Below are positions 30,138 to 39,779 of a DNA stretch of 59,518 bases, piece by piece. Origin of the DNA: Methanobacteriota archaeon (GTDB lineage: Archaea; Thermoplasmatota; Poseidoniia; Poseidoniales; Poseidoniaceae). Position numbers and translations under genes: made by a program. The stretch is from contig JABGTJ010000062.1 in the NCBI GenBank assembly GCA_018691345.1, positions 1-59,518 of the forward strand, read 5' to 3'. The stretch's first letter is position 1, and each line of letters begins with the position of its first letter. The notes beneath the pieces were generated by a model. It ran no database searches. It saw only the letters and a list, made by a program, of their open reading frames with translations, and was not told the origin of the DNA.

Positions 30138-30596
30138 ATGACCGAAGACGACTTGGTGGCTAAATACGCCGCTGAAGCCAAGGCAGCCATGTCAGCGGAA
30201 GCAAGCCGTCGAATTGACGAAATGACAGACCCTGTTGTCGAGCAGCGACTTCGCACCACTTCTCTTCTGAAATTCATAGGACAGGATGACTTTGTCCCTG
30301 CACTTTTATCCCGCCTCGGTGATGTTCGAGCAGCACTTGACGGTCACGGCGGTGGTATCGCCGTCACATCGCTCGACTGGGCGGAAGGCGAAGATGCCCT
30401 ACTGGATTTGGTATTGGACCTCACCGGTGCCTGCCTGTCATGCGGAGCAGCTCCGGGCACCCTTGAAGGTGTCAAAACAGATTTGGAAAATGATAACGAG
30501 ATTTCGAGAATTCGTTTCTCATCCGCATTGCTTGATACGTTTGACGAACTCGGACGTGAATTCATTTTGGCTCACGGCGCAGTCGAGTTTGTTTAA
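30138..30596 (+). CDS. NifU C-terminal-like Fe-S carrier
   Basis: LDGHGGGIAVTSLD...LDLTGACLSCGAAPGTLEGVKTDLE (CxxC NifU motif), divergent from sufC. Confidence 0.8.
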   Translation: MTEDDLVAKYAAEAKAAMSAEASRRIDEMTDPVVEQRLRTTSLLKFIGQDDFVPALLSRLGDVRAALDGHGGGIAVTSLDWAEGEDALLDLVLDLTGACLSCGAAPGTLEGVKTDLENDNEISRIRFSSALLDTFDELGREFILAHGAVEFV

Positions 30597-30652
30597 CGAT
30601 ATGATTCAACTTTAACGGATGGATTGAAGCACACGAAGGAGAGGGTCGATGC

Positions 30653-32917
30653 ATGGGCGCATGGATTGAAGGCAGACGAGACGACCCCACTCCGTGCAGA
30701 GAATCGGATGAGGGCTTATTCGAGATAACCGCACGTGATGGCAGGGGACGCCTAGGTCGGTTGCACACGCGACACGGCATACTGGAAACACCAGCCCTGC
30801 TCCCGGTCATCAATCCAAACATTCGAACCATTGAACCTCGAGAGATGTGGGACAGATATGGAATCGGTGCCCTCATTACCAATTCCTACATTATTTGGAA
30901 ACATGAAAGCCTCAAGCAAGTTGCTACCGAAAAGGGCGTACACACACTGCTTGATTTCCCTGGAGTCGTGATGACGGACTCCGGCACCTTCCAGTCGTAT
31001 ATCTACGGCGATGTTGAGGTTGGGGTAGAAGAAATTGTCGAGTTTCAACGAAGCATTGGAGTCGATATTGCAACGATGCTTGATGTGTTTTCCCGACCGG
31101 ACATGAACGAGGCACAAGTGGCCGAATGCGTTCGCGAAACGCTTGAAAGGGCTCCAGCGAGCATACAGGCAGCTGGAAATACAATGCTTAACGGTCCAAT
31201 TCAAGGCGGCCTTTTCAAACATCTCCGGACAGAATCTGCTGAAGGCATGGGTGGATTTGAGTTTGCAGTCCATCCGATCGGTGGAATCGTACCGGTAATG
31301 GAACGGCATTTGTACAAAGACTATGCAAAGATAATGCTTGCTTCGATTCCACACCTGCCCCCAAACAGACCGGTCCATATGTTTGGTTGCGGACATCCAA
31401 TGCTGTTCCCAATGTCGGTTGCACTCGGTGCCGACCTGTTTGACTCGGCGGCTTACGCTCTGTTTGCTCGTGATGGGCGGCTACTCACTCCATGGGGCAC
31501 TCAAAAGATTCAGACGCTCACCGAATGGCCTGAACGAATGCCTTGTGTTGCCGGACATACCCCCGCTGAAATTCGCTCGCTTGGCAAAAAAGAAATGACG
31601 GCGCACCTCGCTCGGTACAACCTCGAAGTGACATTAGCAGAACTCGATCGTTGCAAGCAAGCAATCCGTGACGGTACCATCTGGCGGCTGGCTGAACGTC
31701 GCAGCCACCAACATCCTGCATTGAGAGAGGCGTTTCTATGGCTCTCGACCAGCCCACACAACGCAAAACTTGACATGCAATTCCTCGAAGAAATGGTACT
31801 CGATGACCGAGATGCTGCTCGAGATCTTGACCGACATGCAGGCACTTGGGAGGGCGCTTGGAACTGGATTGTTGAATCGCAAGAGACCCCTCGCAAAGGT
31901 GGAGAGCCATGGGGTGGAGACGACACCCTCGTTCGACCTCACGTGGACGCCGCTAAAAAGGCCCTTCAGGCACACTGGAGGCCCCGAGACAACCAAGCCC
32001 GAGGAAGCGATGCAGTTCTTGTCGCCTACGGCAGTTCCGGCCCATGGCGTGAGCGATTGAGTGACTTAATGACGCGATTGCAACACCATTGTCCGGGTCT
32101 TGAAGTCATGATTCAAACCCCGATAGGCTTACTTCCGTATTCTCTTGAAGACCTCAACCCGTTCACGCATGTTGATGGCCCACAATGGCTTTGGCGACGA
32201 CGTCCAAATCCACTTCTTATTCGGCAAGAGTTGGAGCATTACGGAATGGAAGAGCGGCGAATCATACTGGTTGACCTGTTAGGAGATGGCATTCAATCAC
32301 GAGCAATGACTGGCCTTCATCAGGCTGGGGTTCTCGACGGTGTGACCGACTCGGATGCAAGTGAGCATGTTCTCGAACCGGAGAACAGAAGCAAAGCCAA
32401 AGAAGCCCTACAACGACGGCATGTTGCCGATAAAATGGTACTTCTTCTCAACCTAGAACGGCAATGGGTCGATGAACTCCTCAAGGGTTCAACCTGCGTC
32501 GTCAATCGACTTGGTAGAGTCAAAAACGCCTTGCTGAGTGACGGAACACACATCGTGAGCCCGAGACTAACCGACGGTGGACTCTCGCTCACAGACGGCG
32601 GAGCAATCGCCGTACATTCGGCACGTTCCATCGCTCCGCCAGTTGGATTCACACCATCGATTGAAAGCCATGTTTCGAAAGGTCCTGCGTGGATAGTTGT
32701 CAATGAAGATGCAGAACCGTTTGTTCGCCAAGGCAGAAACGTGTTCCATGGATTCATAGTGGCATGCGATGAGTGGATCTCACCTGGAAAAACGTGCCTT
32801 ATTGTCAATCCTGCTGGGGAACTACTGGGTCATGGCGTGTCGAACGGAACGCTTGACGACATGAAAACATTCCAAAAAGGCGTAGCAGTGAAAACGCGTG
32901 GCGGAATGAAGCAATAA
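30653..32917 (+). CDS. tgtA: archaeosine tRNA-guanine transglycosylase-like protein with C-terminal PUA domain
   Basis: VVMTDSGTFQSYIYGDVEV, MFGCGHPMLFPMSVALGADLFDSAAYALFARDGRLLTPWGT, C-terminal WIVVNEDAEPFVRQGRNVFHGFIV...FQKGVAVKTRGG. Confidence 0.9.
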   Translation: MGAWIEGRRDDPTPCRESDEGLFEITARDGRGRLGRLHTRHGILETPALLPVINPNIRTIEPREMWDRYGIGALITNSYIIWKHESLKQVATEKGVHTLLDFPGVVMTDSGTFQSYIYGDVEVGVEEIVEFQRSIGVDIATMLDVFSRPDMNEAQVAECVRETLERAPASIQAAGNTMLNGPIQGGLFKHLRTESAEGMGGFEFAVHPIGGIVPVMERHLYKDYAKIMLASIPHLPPNRPVHMFGCGHPMLFPMSVALGADLFDSAAYALFARDGRLLTPWGTQKIQTLTEWPERMPCVAGHTPAEIRSLGKKEMTAHLARYNLEVTLAELDRCKQAIRDGTIWRLAERRSHQHPALREAFLWLSTSPHNAKLDMQFLEEMVLDDRDAARDLDRHAGTWEGAWNWIVESQETPRKGGEPWGGDDTLVRPHVDAAKKALQAHWRPRDNQARGSDAVLVAYGSSGPWRERLSDLMTRLQHHCPGLEVMIQTPIGLLPYSLEDLNPFTHVDGPQWLWRRRPNPLLIRQELEHYGMEERRIILVDLLGDGIQSRAMTGLHQAGVLDGVTDSDASEHVLEPENRSKAKEALQRRHVADKMVLLLNLERQWVDELLKGSTCVVNRLGRVKNALLSDGTHIVSPRLTDGGLSLTDGGAIAVHSARSIAPPVGFTPSIESHVSKGPAWIVVNEDAEPFVRQGRNVFHGFIVACDEWISPGKTCLIVNPAGELLGHGVSNGTLDDMKTFQKGVAVKTRGGMKQ

Positions 32918-32993
32918 CTGGCCACTCGTTTGAAGTATGCCGTGGCATAGTTCAAAGGGTGCCTAACATCTCTTTCATCAAGGGGGAGACGAA

Positions 32994-34004
32994 TTGGACG
33001 ACGACCTCATCATCAAGACGACCGATTTATCCAAGTCGTATGGCCCTCATTTGGCTTTGAATAAACTCAATATTTCGATTCCTAAAGGGGCCACAGGACT
33101 GCTTGGACCGAACGGAGCGGGAAAGTCAACATTTCTCAAAACGATTCTCGGATTGATTCAGGCCACAGAGGGTGAAGGCAGAGTACTTGGACTCGATATT
33201 CGAACTCAAGGAGATCAAATTCGTTCGAGGATTGGCTACATGCCCGAATACGATTCACTCAATCCAGACATGGAAGCAATTCACCAGGTCCGATATTCAG
33301 GTGAATTGCTCGGTATGAATCCAATCGTTGCACAGGCAAGGGCTCACGAGACATTGCAATACGTAGGCCTTGGTGAGCAACGTTACCGAAACATCGGCAG
33401 TTACTCGACTGGAATGAAGCAGGCAACAAAACTCGCTTGTGCTTTGGTGCATGACCCCGAACTCATCATTGCTGACGAACCCTCAAATGGTCTTGACATT
33501 ATGGCACGAGATTACATGATTGAGACGTTGACCAACACGGTAAGCAATGGAAACCGTTCTGTGCTCATGGCTTCGCACTTGATGGATGATGTTGAGCGCG
33601 TGTGTGATAATTTCATTCTCCTACACAAAGGGAAACTAGCAGCACAAGGACGTATTGAGGACTTGAAAGGATTCGACCGTGAAATCGAGATTCACGTGTG
33701 GGGGGGTGCTACACGATTGTATGAGGCGATGACCAAGAAAGGCATGAGCGTACGCCGTGAAGGGCGAGTCATGCGGATTTTGCATGAACAAGAAGATACA
33801 ACTTCGTTAATTCTAGGTTGTGCTGCTGAAGTTGGCGCTCAGATTCGCCGAATGCATGAATACGAGGCATCGCTGGAAGATTTGTTTCTCTCCATCATGG
33901 AAAACTTGGGCTATGAAGTAAAATCCAGTGAAGATTTACTGGCGTCTCCAATCGAAGCACGTAAGGTCGACGCTCCAGAGCACATGGGTGGTGGGGCAGC
34001 ATGA
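32994..34004 (+). CDS. ABC transporter ATP-binding protein
   Basis: GPNGAGKST, YSTGMKQATKLACALVHDPELIIADEPSNGLD; TTG start. Confidence 0.92.
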   Translation: MDDDLIIKTTDLSKSYGPHLALNKLNISIPKGATGLLGPNGAGKSTFLKTILGLIQATEGEGRVLGLDIRTQGDQIRSRIGYMPEYDSLNPDMEAIHQVRYSGELLGMNPIVAQARAHETLQYVGLGEQRYRNIGSYSTGMKQATKLACALVHDPELIIADEPSNGLDIMARDYMIETLTNTVSNGNRSVLMASHLMDDVERVCDNFILLHKGKLAAQGRIEDLKGFDREIEIHVWGGATRLYEAMTKKGMSVRREGRVMRILHEQEDTTSLILGCAAEVGAQIRRMHEYEASLEDLFLSIMENLGYEVKSSEDLLASPIEARKVDAPEHMGGGAA

Positions 34005-35050
34005 GCGATGATGCCGAACCGCTTCTTCCTGATGCCCCTATTGAACAGGAGTATGAGCCAGAATCTCCTGTGACAGGAAAGGGTCGTCTAGAAGCTGCAT
34101 GGGGTTCAACCGAAGGTGATGAAGACCTCTCAGCGACCGATACCACTGCACCAAGAAGCGAGGGTCATGTATTCAAGCAGCAGTACAAACCATGGAATGG
34201 GCAATTGAACCCTCGATGGATGAGGAATTGGGCGATTTTAAGGCACCATCTGCTTGGCATCTTCAAGAAGGGTCATCGGCCGTGGGGCGTTCCAATCAGG
34301 CTGTTCCTTTTGGTCGTGTTTGTCGCCTCACTAACGGATGTTGCGATGGTTCTTGTCTCCGGTCTCATTGGTGAATCTGGCCTTCATTCAGTATGGGGCG
34401 TAAGCAGAGATAATCTCTACGGCCACGTTCTTGGGTTCCTCCCACGTAACATGCTGTACTACCCAGTTGTCGCAGCCCTTTTGGTCGGAGGCGTCATATC
34501 CGAAGACCGCCAACATGGGACCTCTGCAATGTACTTTTCAAGACCGATTACTCGCTTTGATTATGTATCGATGAAGTTCCTTTCCGTCGCACTCATTCAA
34601 GCCATGATTATCCTCATCACTCTCGCACTGTATTACTTTGCTGAAATCGTAAGCATGGGGCGTGGGTGGGCATGGATTTTGGACACATTCCCCATGTTTT
34701 TGGCTACCGTCATCAGCGGAGTTCTTTTGATATTCACGTACACGAGCCTCGGTTTGGCCTTATCCAGTGTATCCAAAGGTAAGTTCTTCCCGGGAATTGC
34801 TCTCCTCTCGATAATCTTAGGAACAAAAGTCCTCGCATTTATTGTGTCGAACTTGTTTGATCGTGAAATTCTGTATCTCCTTTCACCTTACGATTGTTTG
34901 GCGCATGTAGGCCAAGCCATTATCGGAACGCAGCCCACTTACGACCAGTACTCATGGACCTGGTCGCTTGCCTCACTTGCAGCCATGAATGCAATTGCAT
35001 TGTTTACGCTGAGTTCACGCGTTTCCTCGATGGAGGTGACACGTGAATGA
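34001..35050 (+). CDS. ABC-2 type permease
   Basis: multi-TM, GGVISEDRQHGTSAMYFSRPITRFDYVSMKF. Confidence 0.85.
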   Translation: MSDDAEPLLPDAPIEQEYEPESPVTGKGRLEAAWGSTEGDEDLSATDTTAPRSEGHVFKQQYKPWNGQLNPRWMRNWAILRHHLLGIFKKGHRPWGVPIRLFLLVVFVASLTDVAMVLVSGLIGESGLHSVWGVSRDNLYGHVLGFLPRNMLYYPVVAALLVGGVISEDRQHGTSAMYFSRPITRFDYVSMKFLSVALIQAMIILITLALYYFAEIVSMGRGWAWILDTFPMFLATVISGVLLIFTYTSLGLALSSVSKGKFFPGIALLSIILGTKVLAFIVSNLFDREILYLLSPYDCLAHVGQAIIGTQPTYDQYSWTWSLASLAAMNAIALFTLSSRVSSMEVTRE

Positions 35051-36039
35051 TTCCAGACTTTGACCAACAAGGGCAAGCTCAAACCAAGGAATGGACACCA
35101 GAGGTCCAAGCGCCGGCAATTCTCCTCGAAAACGTCTCAAAAAGTTATGGGCGTATCTTTGCGCTTTCCAACATAACCTTGGCACTCAACGGAGGAGTAA
35201 CCGGTATTCTTGGAATGAATGGAGCAGGCAAATCAACGCTGTTTAATCTCCTCATGGGGAAAATCAAAGCCAGTCAAGGGAGTATCAAACTGTTCGGAAC
35301 CAACCCATGGAAGAACCCTGCCCCTTATGCAAGGGTTGGGTTTGTACCGGAGCATGAAAAGATGTACGACTGGATGACTGCTCACGGATTCGTCTCCACC
35401 TTTGCTCGACTAAATGGGTTGACTCGGGACGAAGCAGGAATTGAAGCCGACAGGGTATTGGAGTTCGTAGGGCTCACAGATGTCGCATACAAGAAAATTG
35501 GAGAATTCTCAAAGGGTATGCGACAAAGAGTGAAAATTGCCCATGCACTTGTCAATGACCCCGAGTTGATTATTCTCGACGAACCACTCCAAGGGTGCGA
35601 CCCATTGGCTCGAACCACCATCATGAACGTCATTCGCGAACTTGGCAAGATGGGGCGAACGGTTTTGGTCAGCAGTCACATCTTGCAAGAGATTGAAAGA
35701 ATCACCGAACAAATTGTGATTCTGCATCAGGGGCGGCTTCTCGCACTTGGCAATTTACACTCAATACGGGAACGTCTTGACCAAATCCCACACCGCATCT
35801 CGATTGAAGCAGAAAACCCGAAGGCGCTGGCGAAGGACATTATCGACATCGATGAGGTGTTTGGTATCTCTTTCCCAGACGGCCGAAACGTATCCATTCA
35901 AACGCATAACCTTGGAGCAATCCACGCACGGCTTCCGAAAATTATCGTTGAAAACGGCCACAAAGTGTCTTCGATTGACAATCCGGACGATGATTTAGCA
36001 TCCATCTTGGGCTACTTGACTTCTGGAGGTAGGGTTTGA
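35047..36039 (+). CDS. ABC transporter ATP-binding protein
   Basis: GMNGAGKSTLFNLL, FSKGMRQRVKIAHALVNDPELIILDEPLQGCDP. Confidence 0.92.
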   Translation: MIPDFDQQGQAQTKEWTPEVQAPAILLENVSKSYGRIFALSNITLALNGGVTGILGMNGAGKSTLFNLLMGKIKASQGSIKLFGTNPWKNPAPYARVGFVPEHEKMYDWMTAHGFVSTFARLNGLTRDEAGIEADRVLEFVGLTDVAYKKIGEFSKGMRQRVKIAHALVNDPELIILDEPLQGCDPLARTTIMNVIRELGKMGRTVLVSSHILQEIERITEQIVILHQGRLLALGNLHSIRERLDQIPHRISIEAENPKALAKDIIDIDEVFGISFPDGRNVSIQTHNLGAIHARLPKIIVENGHKVSSIDNPDDDLASILGYLTSGGRV

Positions 36040-37373
36040 TGGCGACCAAGCCCGATTCGGTCTTTCGCTCGCTCGACCGTAAGGCAGCAGCCATAGTGGA
36101 ATTCACTCTGCGGCAGTACCGCACACGGACCTCCACATGGGTTGTTTTGGGGGTAGGATTTACTGCGCTCGCGCTGATTTTCTTGATTTACATTGATGTG
36201 ATGGCTTCAGAATTTGAGTCGGTTGATAACGATGGAGATTCGTTTGACACTGATGGAGATGGATATCCAACCGGTCAAGAGCGAAAGCTGGGGACCGACC
36301 CCTTCTCAGATGAATCACATCCCGGAATGTTTGACCCACCCATCGAACCTGAACCTGCTTCAAAGTACATCAACGAAGACGGTTTTGATTGGGATGTTAC
36401 TGCCTCTTTTGGTGAACAGAGCACAGGTTATGACGATGATGGCGATTGTCTCAATTCAAACAGAACCGCATCACAGAAAGACACCAATGAAAACGGAATA
36501 CCGTGTGACATTATCATACAAAGATCCACTTCGCCCACCGGTGAAATAGTCATACAAATCTTCGCTGACGAAGGTGTCGACGAAGACCCTGATGAAGACG
36601 CATATACACGTGAAGCAATCCATTTGGGGTTTGTTCTTTCCATTGGGAAACTTGGCTTCGTGCTGCTCCTTGGAATCTTCCTTCCACTGTTCATGGCGAC
36701 TGGCCTCATTCGTGACGAAATGACATCAGGAACCATGCATTACATGCTCGCAAAACCAGTTGCACGCACGGAGGTTTTCCTCTATCGCACATTAGGATAT
36801 CTTGGAATTGTTTGGCCCTATGTCATCGTTCTTGGAATTCTTGGAGCATTGGTATCAGGGTTTGTTGGCTCGGGTGATGATTTCTTCAGATTTGCAGACC
36901 TGGGAGTTTGGTTGGCGATCGTTTTTGCCACCATGATGGCTACGCTTGTCTATGGGATGTTGTTCAACGCATTGGGCGTTTTATGGAAGTATGGAATAAT
37001 TCTTGCGATTCCGTTCGCAGCATGGGAATTGGGTATGGCTTTACTCTCAATGGGCGCTCCTGATGCGACCATACTGAGGTTCTCTGTTATTGGTTGGGCA
37101 TTGATGATTATTGACTCAGTAGCAATGATGGTCTGGCCAAACCTGGATACGTTCATACTCATGGGCGAATGGGGTGGCGGTGGACAAGGATCTGACATCT
37201 TTGGTTCATCATCACTTCAAGGTTCAGTTCCGTTAAGTTTCTTCTCGTCAAAGCCGGGCTTAGGGCTCTCAGCCTTCGCCTCCACGATTGTAGCAACCCT
37301 CGTACTGTTGATTCAAGCAGTAGTGTTCTGGTTCATCGGCGGTGCATTGTTCAAGGGTAAGGAGATTCAATGA
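36036..37373 (+). CDS. ABC-2 type permease with calcium-binding (TSP3-like) ectodomain
   Basis: TM1, then DNDGDSFDTDGDGYPTGQERKLGTDPFSDESHPG and YDDDGDCLNSN, then GLIRDEMTSGTMHYMLAKPVARTEVFLYR and further TMs. Confidence 0.85.
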   Translation: MMATKPDSVFRSLDRKAAAIVEFTLRQYRTRTSTWVVLGVGFTALALIFLIYIDVMASEFESVDNDGDSFDTDGDGYPTGQERKLGTDPFSDESHPGMFDPPIEPEPASKYINEDGFDWDVTASFGEQSTGYDDDGDCLNSNRTASQKDTNENGIPCDIIIQRSTSPTGEIVIQIFADEGVDEDPDEDAYTREAIHLGFVLSIGKLGFVLLLGIFLPLFMATGLIRDEMTSGTMHYMLAKPVARTEVFLYRTLGYLGIVWPYVIVLGILGALVSGFVGSGDDFFRFADLGVWLAIVFATMMATLVYGMLFNALGVLWKYGIILAIPFAAWELGMALLSMGAPDATILRFSVIGWALMIIDSVAMMVWPNLDTFILMGEWGGGGQGSDIFGSSSLQGSVPLSFFSSKPGLGLSAFASTIVATLVLLIQAVVFWFIGGALFKGKEIQ

Positions 37374-38575
37374 CCTCGGATATGGAATCTTTTTCAGGTG
37401 ACCTCTCAAAGATGTGGACCCTGCAAGACAGACCACCGCTTCACCACCTCACTTGGGATTGGTGGTGGTGGCTGGTGATGCTCGACGATCCGGATGGTCG
37501 TCCTAGTGGCAGGCAACTGATGGTACTGTGGTCAACCAAAGACAATGAACTGGTCGAAGTCAACGGGATGCCTTGGACTCCAGCCGGTCGACCAAGTTAC
37601 GATGATGAACATGGATTAGCCTTGGACGGCATGGTATGCGCATGGTGGTTTGATGGCCAACAAATGCACGAACCCGTCATTCAACAGATTTGCCGAATGA
37701 TTGCGATGCCCGATACCCATTCGATGTGGCCCGACGATGCCACAAATGCCGGAAGAGGCGGTGGAGCCGTGGTACCACTCATCGAAAACGATCTCTCGAT
37801 GGGCCTCAAGAGCGACTTGAGTGCGTTTTGGATTCATTTGCTTACAGATGAATCTGCGAGCCACCCTAAAGTGCCCAAAAAGCTTGATCTTACCCTTACC
37901 CCGTGGAACGCTGCAATGTCAACGGCTCGCCAAGCCACGGCGACCTATGCAGCCAACATGGGGTACGATATCCTGCGCCTGCATGGCACCAAAGTTCATG
38001 GAAAACTGGATGATGAAGAGGTGTCAGGAACAGCATACTTCCAGAAAGTCTGCGTACAGGCACCATCAGTTCCTTGGTATTGGGGCATGCTTCATCTCAA
38101 CGATGGTTCTTACATCGATTGGTTTTTGCCTCATGTTTCGTTTACCGTTAGCGCTAGAGACAATCGACCATGGAAGAGACGAGACCTTGGACATATTGGA
38201 TTATCTCAAGGTGGGCTGTTTCATGATCCGGTGAACAAACGCAGCGAAAAATTCACCAACGTCACGATACTGAAAACAGCCTCGAACATCACAGAAGGCG
38301 ACCACGGGCAAACCCCTGGCGCACCACTGCCTGTTTTTGAAATAAAAATGTGGAACGGTAGAACAACAATCGAGCTCCGTGTAAAAGCCATTGAACGAGC
38401 GCATTGGACATTCAACCAGCCGACACGAGGCGGCATCAAGTCACACCTCACCTACAATGAATATCCTTTAGAAATGGAATATTTACGGATTCAAGACGAA
38501 TATGGTGTCCGAAAAGAATCGGACTATGAATGGGCTCGAGGAAACGCAGAACACTCTTGGGGATTGCTTCACTGA
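37370..38575 (+). CDS. CrtC/AttH-like (lipocalin-like) protein in the ABC operon
   Basis: VSGTAYFQKV...WYWGMLHLNDGSYIDWFLP; 4-nt overlap with the preceding permease. Confidence 0.5.
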   Translation: MTSDMESFSGDLSKMWTLQDRPPLHHLTWDWWWWLVMLDDPDGRPSGRQLMVLWSTKDNELVEVNGMPWTPAGRPSYDDEHGLALDGMVCAWWFDGQQMHEPVIQQICRMIAMPDTHSMWPDDATNAGRGGGAVVPLIENDLSMGLKSDLSAFWIHLLTDESASHPKVPKKLDLTLTPWNAAMSTARQATATYAANMGYDILRLHGTKVHGKLDDEEVSGTAYFQKVCVQAPSVPWYWGMLHLNDGSYIDWFLPHVSFTVSARDNRPWKRRDLGHIGLSQGGLFHDPVNKRSEKFTNVTILKTASNITEGDHGQTPGAPLPVFEIKMWNGRTTIELRVKAIERAHWTFNQPTRGGIKSHLTYNEYPLEMEYLRIQDEYGVRKESDYEWARGNAEHSWGLLH

Positions 38576-38672
38576 CGGTTTCCACCCCTAATCACATTCC
38601 ATACCGTACCACTGTTCAATGGGCAAGGTATTATGTGCGAGGAGCGATAGACATGGAAGAGGAGAGATTGCT

Positions 38673-39713
38673 ATGAGCGAAGAATCCGATGCCGCAGAAA
38701 CACCCACACCCGATGTTCACACCACGGATGAGGCCAAGAAGGAAGCAGAACAAGCACGTCTTGCTAAGACATTCCGCCTTATTTCTGGTGAAGAGGTTCT
38801 TCTTACCAAACGCCCGAGTACGTTTGCGTTCCTTGGGATGTACCTGCTGGGAATTTTAGTTCTCGCCATACATTTCATCTTCGACAACGCCAACTCTCTA
38901 TCGAGCGAAGATTCCAGTGGCTTCGTCAAATTCGCCCTGTTCATGATTGACATCACTGGTGGCGAAAAATATCCATTCGGCTTCGTGTTTGTTATGCTGT
39001 TCATCACTTGGATGAACAGGTTGGTCAATGTTTCAACATCTGGCCGCTGGGTTACCATTGGACTGCTCATCATTTCTCTAACTCCGTTGGTAATACAGAT
39101 GGATGATGTCCTGTATTGGATTACTGACTTGTGGATGGACGAACCAATCGGCGACTTCATACCAATTGGTCAATACAGTTACAGCCTCTTTGGTCTCGGA
39201 TTTGTCTCCATTTACATGGCACTCACCTACTATTACCAGCGAAGTTTCCACTACGCTGTCACCAGCGATGCAGTGATTTTTGAACACAGTTTCCTGTTGT
39301 CAAGGTCTCACCGACGAATTTTATTCGATCGCATCTCTGAAGTCATGGTTGAACGATCACCTGTAGGAACCATCCTTGGATTTGCCACCGTCACAATCTT
39401 GACCGATTCGGGAGTCGGGATTGTCGAAGAAAGCACAGGTCCTGGAATCGCTGGTGCGATCCCCGGTACAACTGAAAAAGAAGGCGACTCAACTGCTGAG
39501 AGAGCTGGCAAAGGTATTCTTCGCTCCGTAATTGGACTGCTTACGTACCAGAGAACAATTCGAACAGTCCGTGCCGACCCAAAGCACTGCATGTACAATA
39601 TTCGTAACTGGGAGAATGCAAAAGCACTTCTCAATGAAAAGCACAAGGAACACAGCCAATCAAACCTACTACGAGACCTCAAAGACACAATTGTGGCTGC
39701 ATCAGAGGACTGA
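38673..39713 (+). CDS. membrane protein with bacterial-PH-like (bPH2) domain
   Basis: four TM segments, then YAVTSDAVIFEHSFLLSRSHRRILFDRISEVMVERSPVGTILGFATVTI. Confidence 0.6.
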   Translation: MSEESDAAETPTPDVHTTDEAKKEAEQARLAKTFRLISGEEVLLTKRPSTFAFLGMYLLGILVLAIHFIFDNANSLSSEDSSGFVKFALFMIDITGGEKYPFGFVFVMLFITWMNRLVNVSTSGRWVTIGLLIISLTPLVIQMDDVLYWITDLWMDEPIGDFIPIGQYSYSLFGLGFVSIYMALTYYYQRSFHYAVTSDAVIFEHSFLLSRSHRRILFDRISEVMVERSPVGTILGFATVTILTDSGVGIVEESTGPGIAGAIPGTTEKEGDSTAERAGKGILRSVIGLLTYQRTIRTVRADPKHCMYNIRNWENAKALLNEKHKEHSQSNLLRDLKDTIVAASED

Positions 39714-39779
39714 AGATTCACACGAATCCGGCGAGTGTTTCAAAAAGTGTTTGCCACTCCATCTACTTGAGGCGATACA

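Noticed and set aside
30752-31396. 214 aa minus-strand ORF
   Set aside because: Fully inside tgtA on the opposite strand; codon-shadow of a strongly supported gene.
32994-38575. ABC genes as a defence or toxin-export island
   Set aside because: No toxin, immunity, nuclease or mobile-element genes nearby; the operon looks like a house-keeping exporter.
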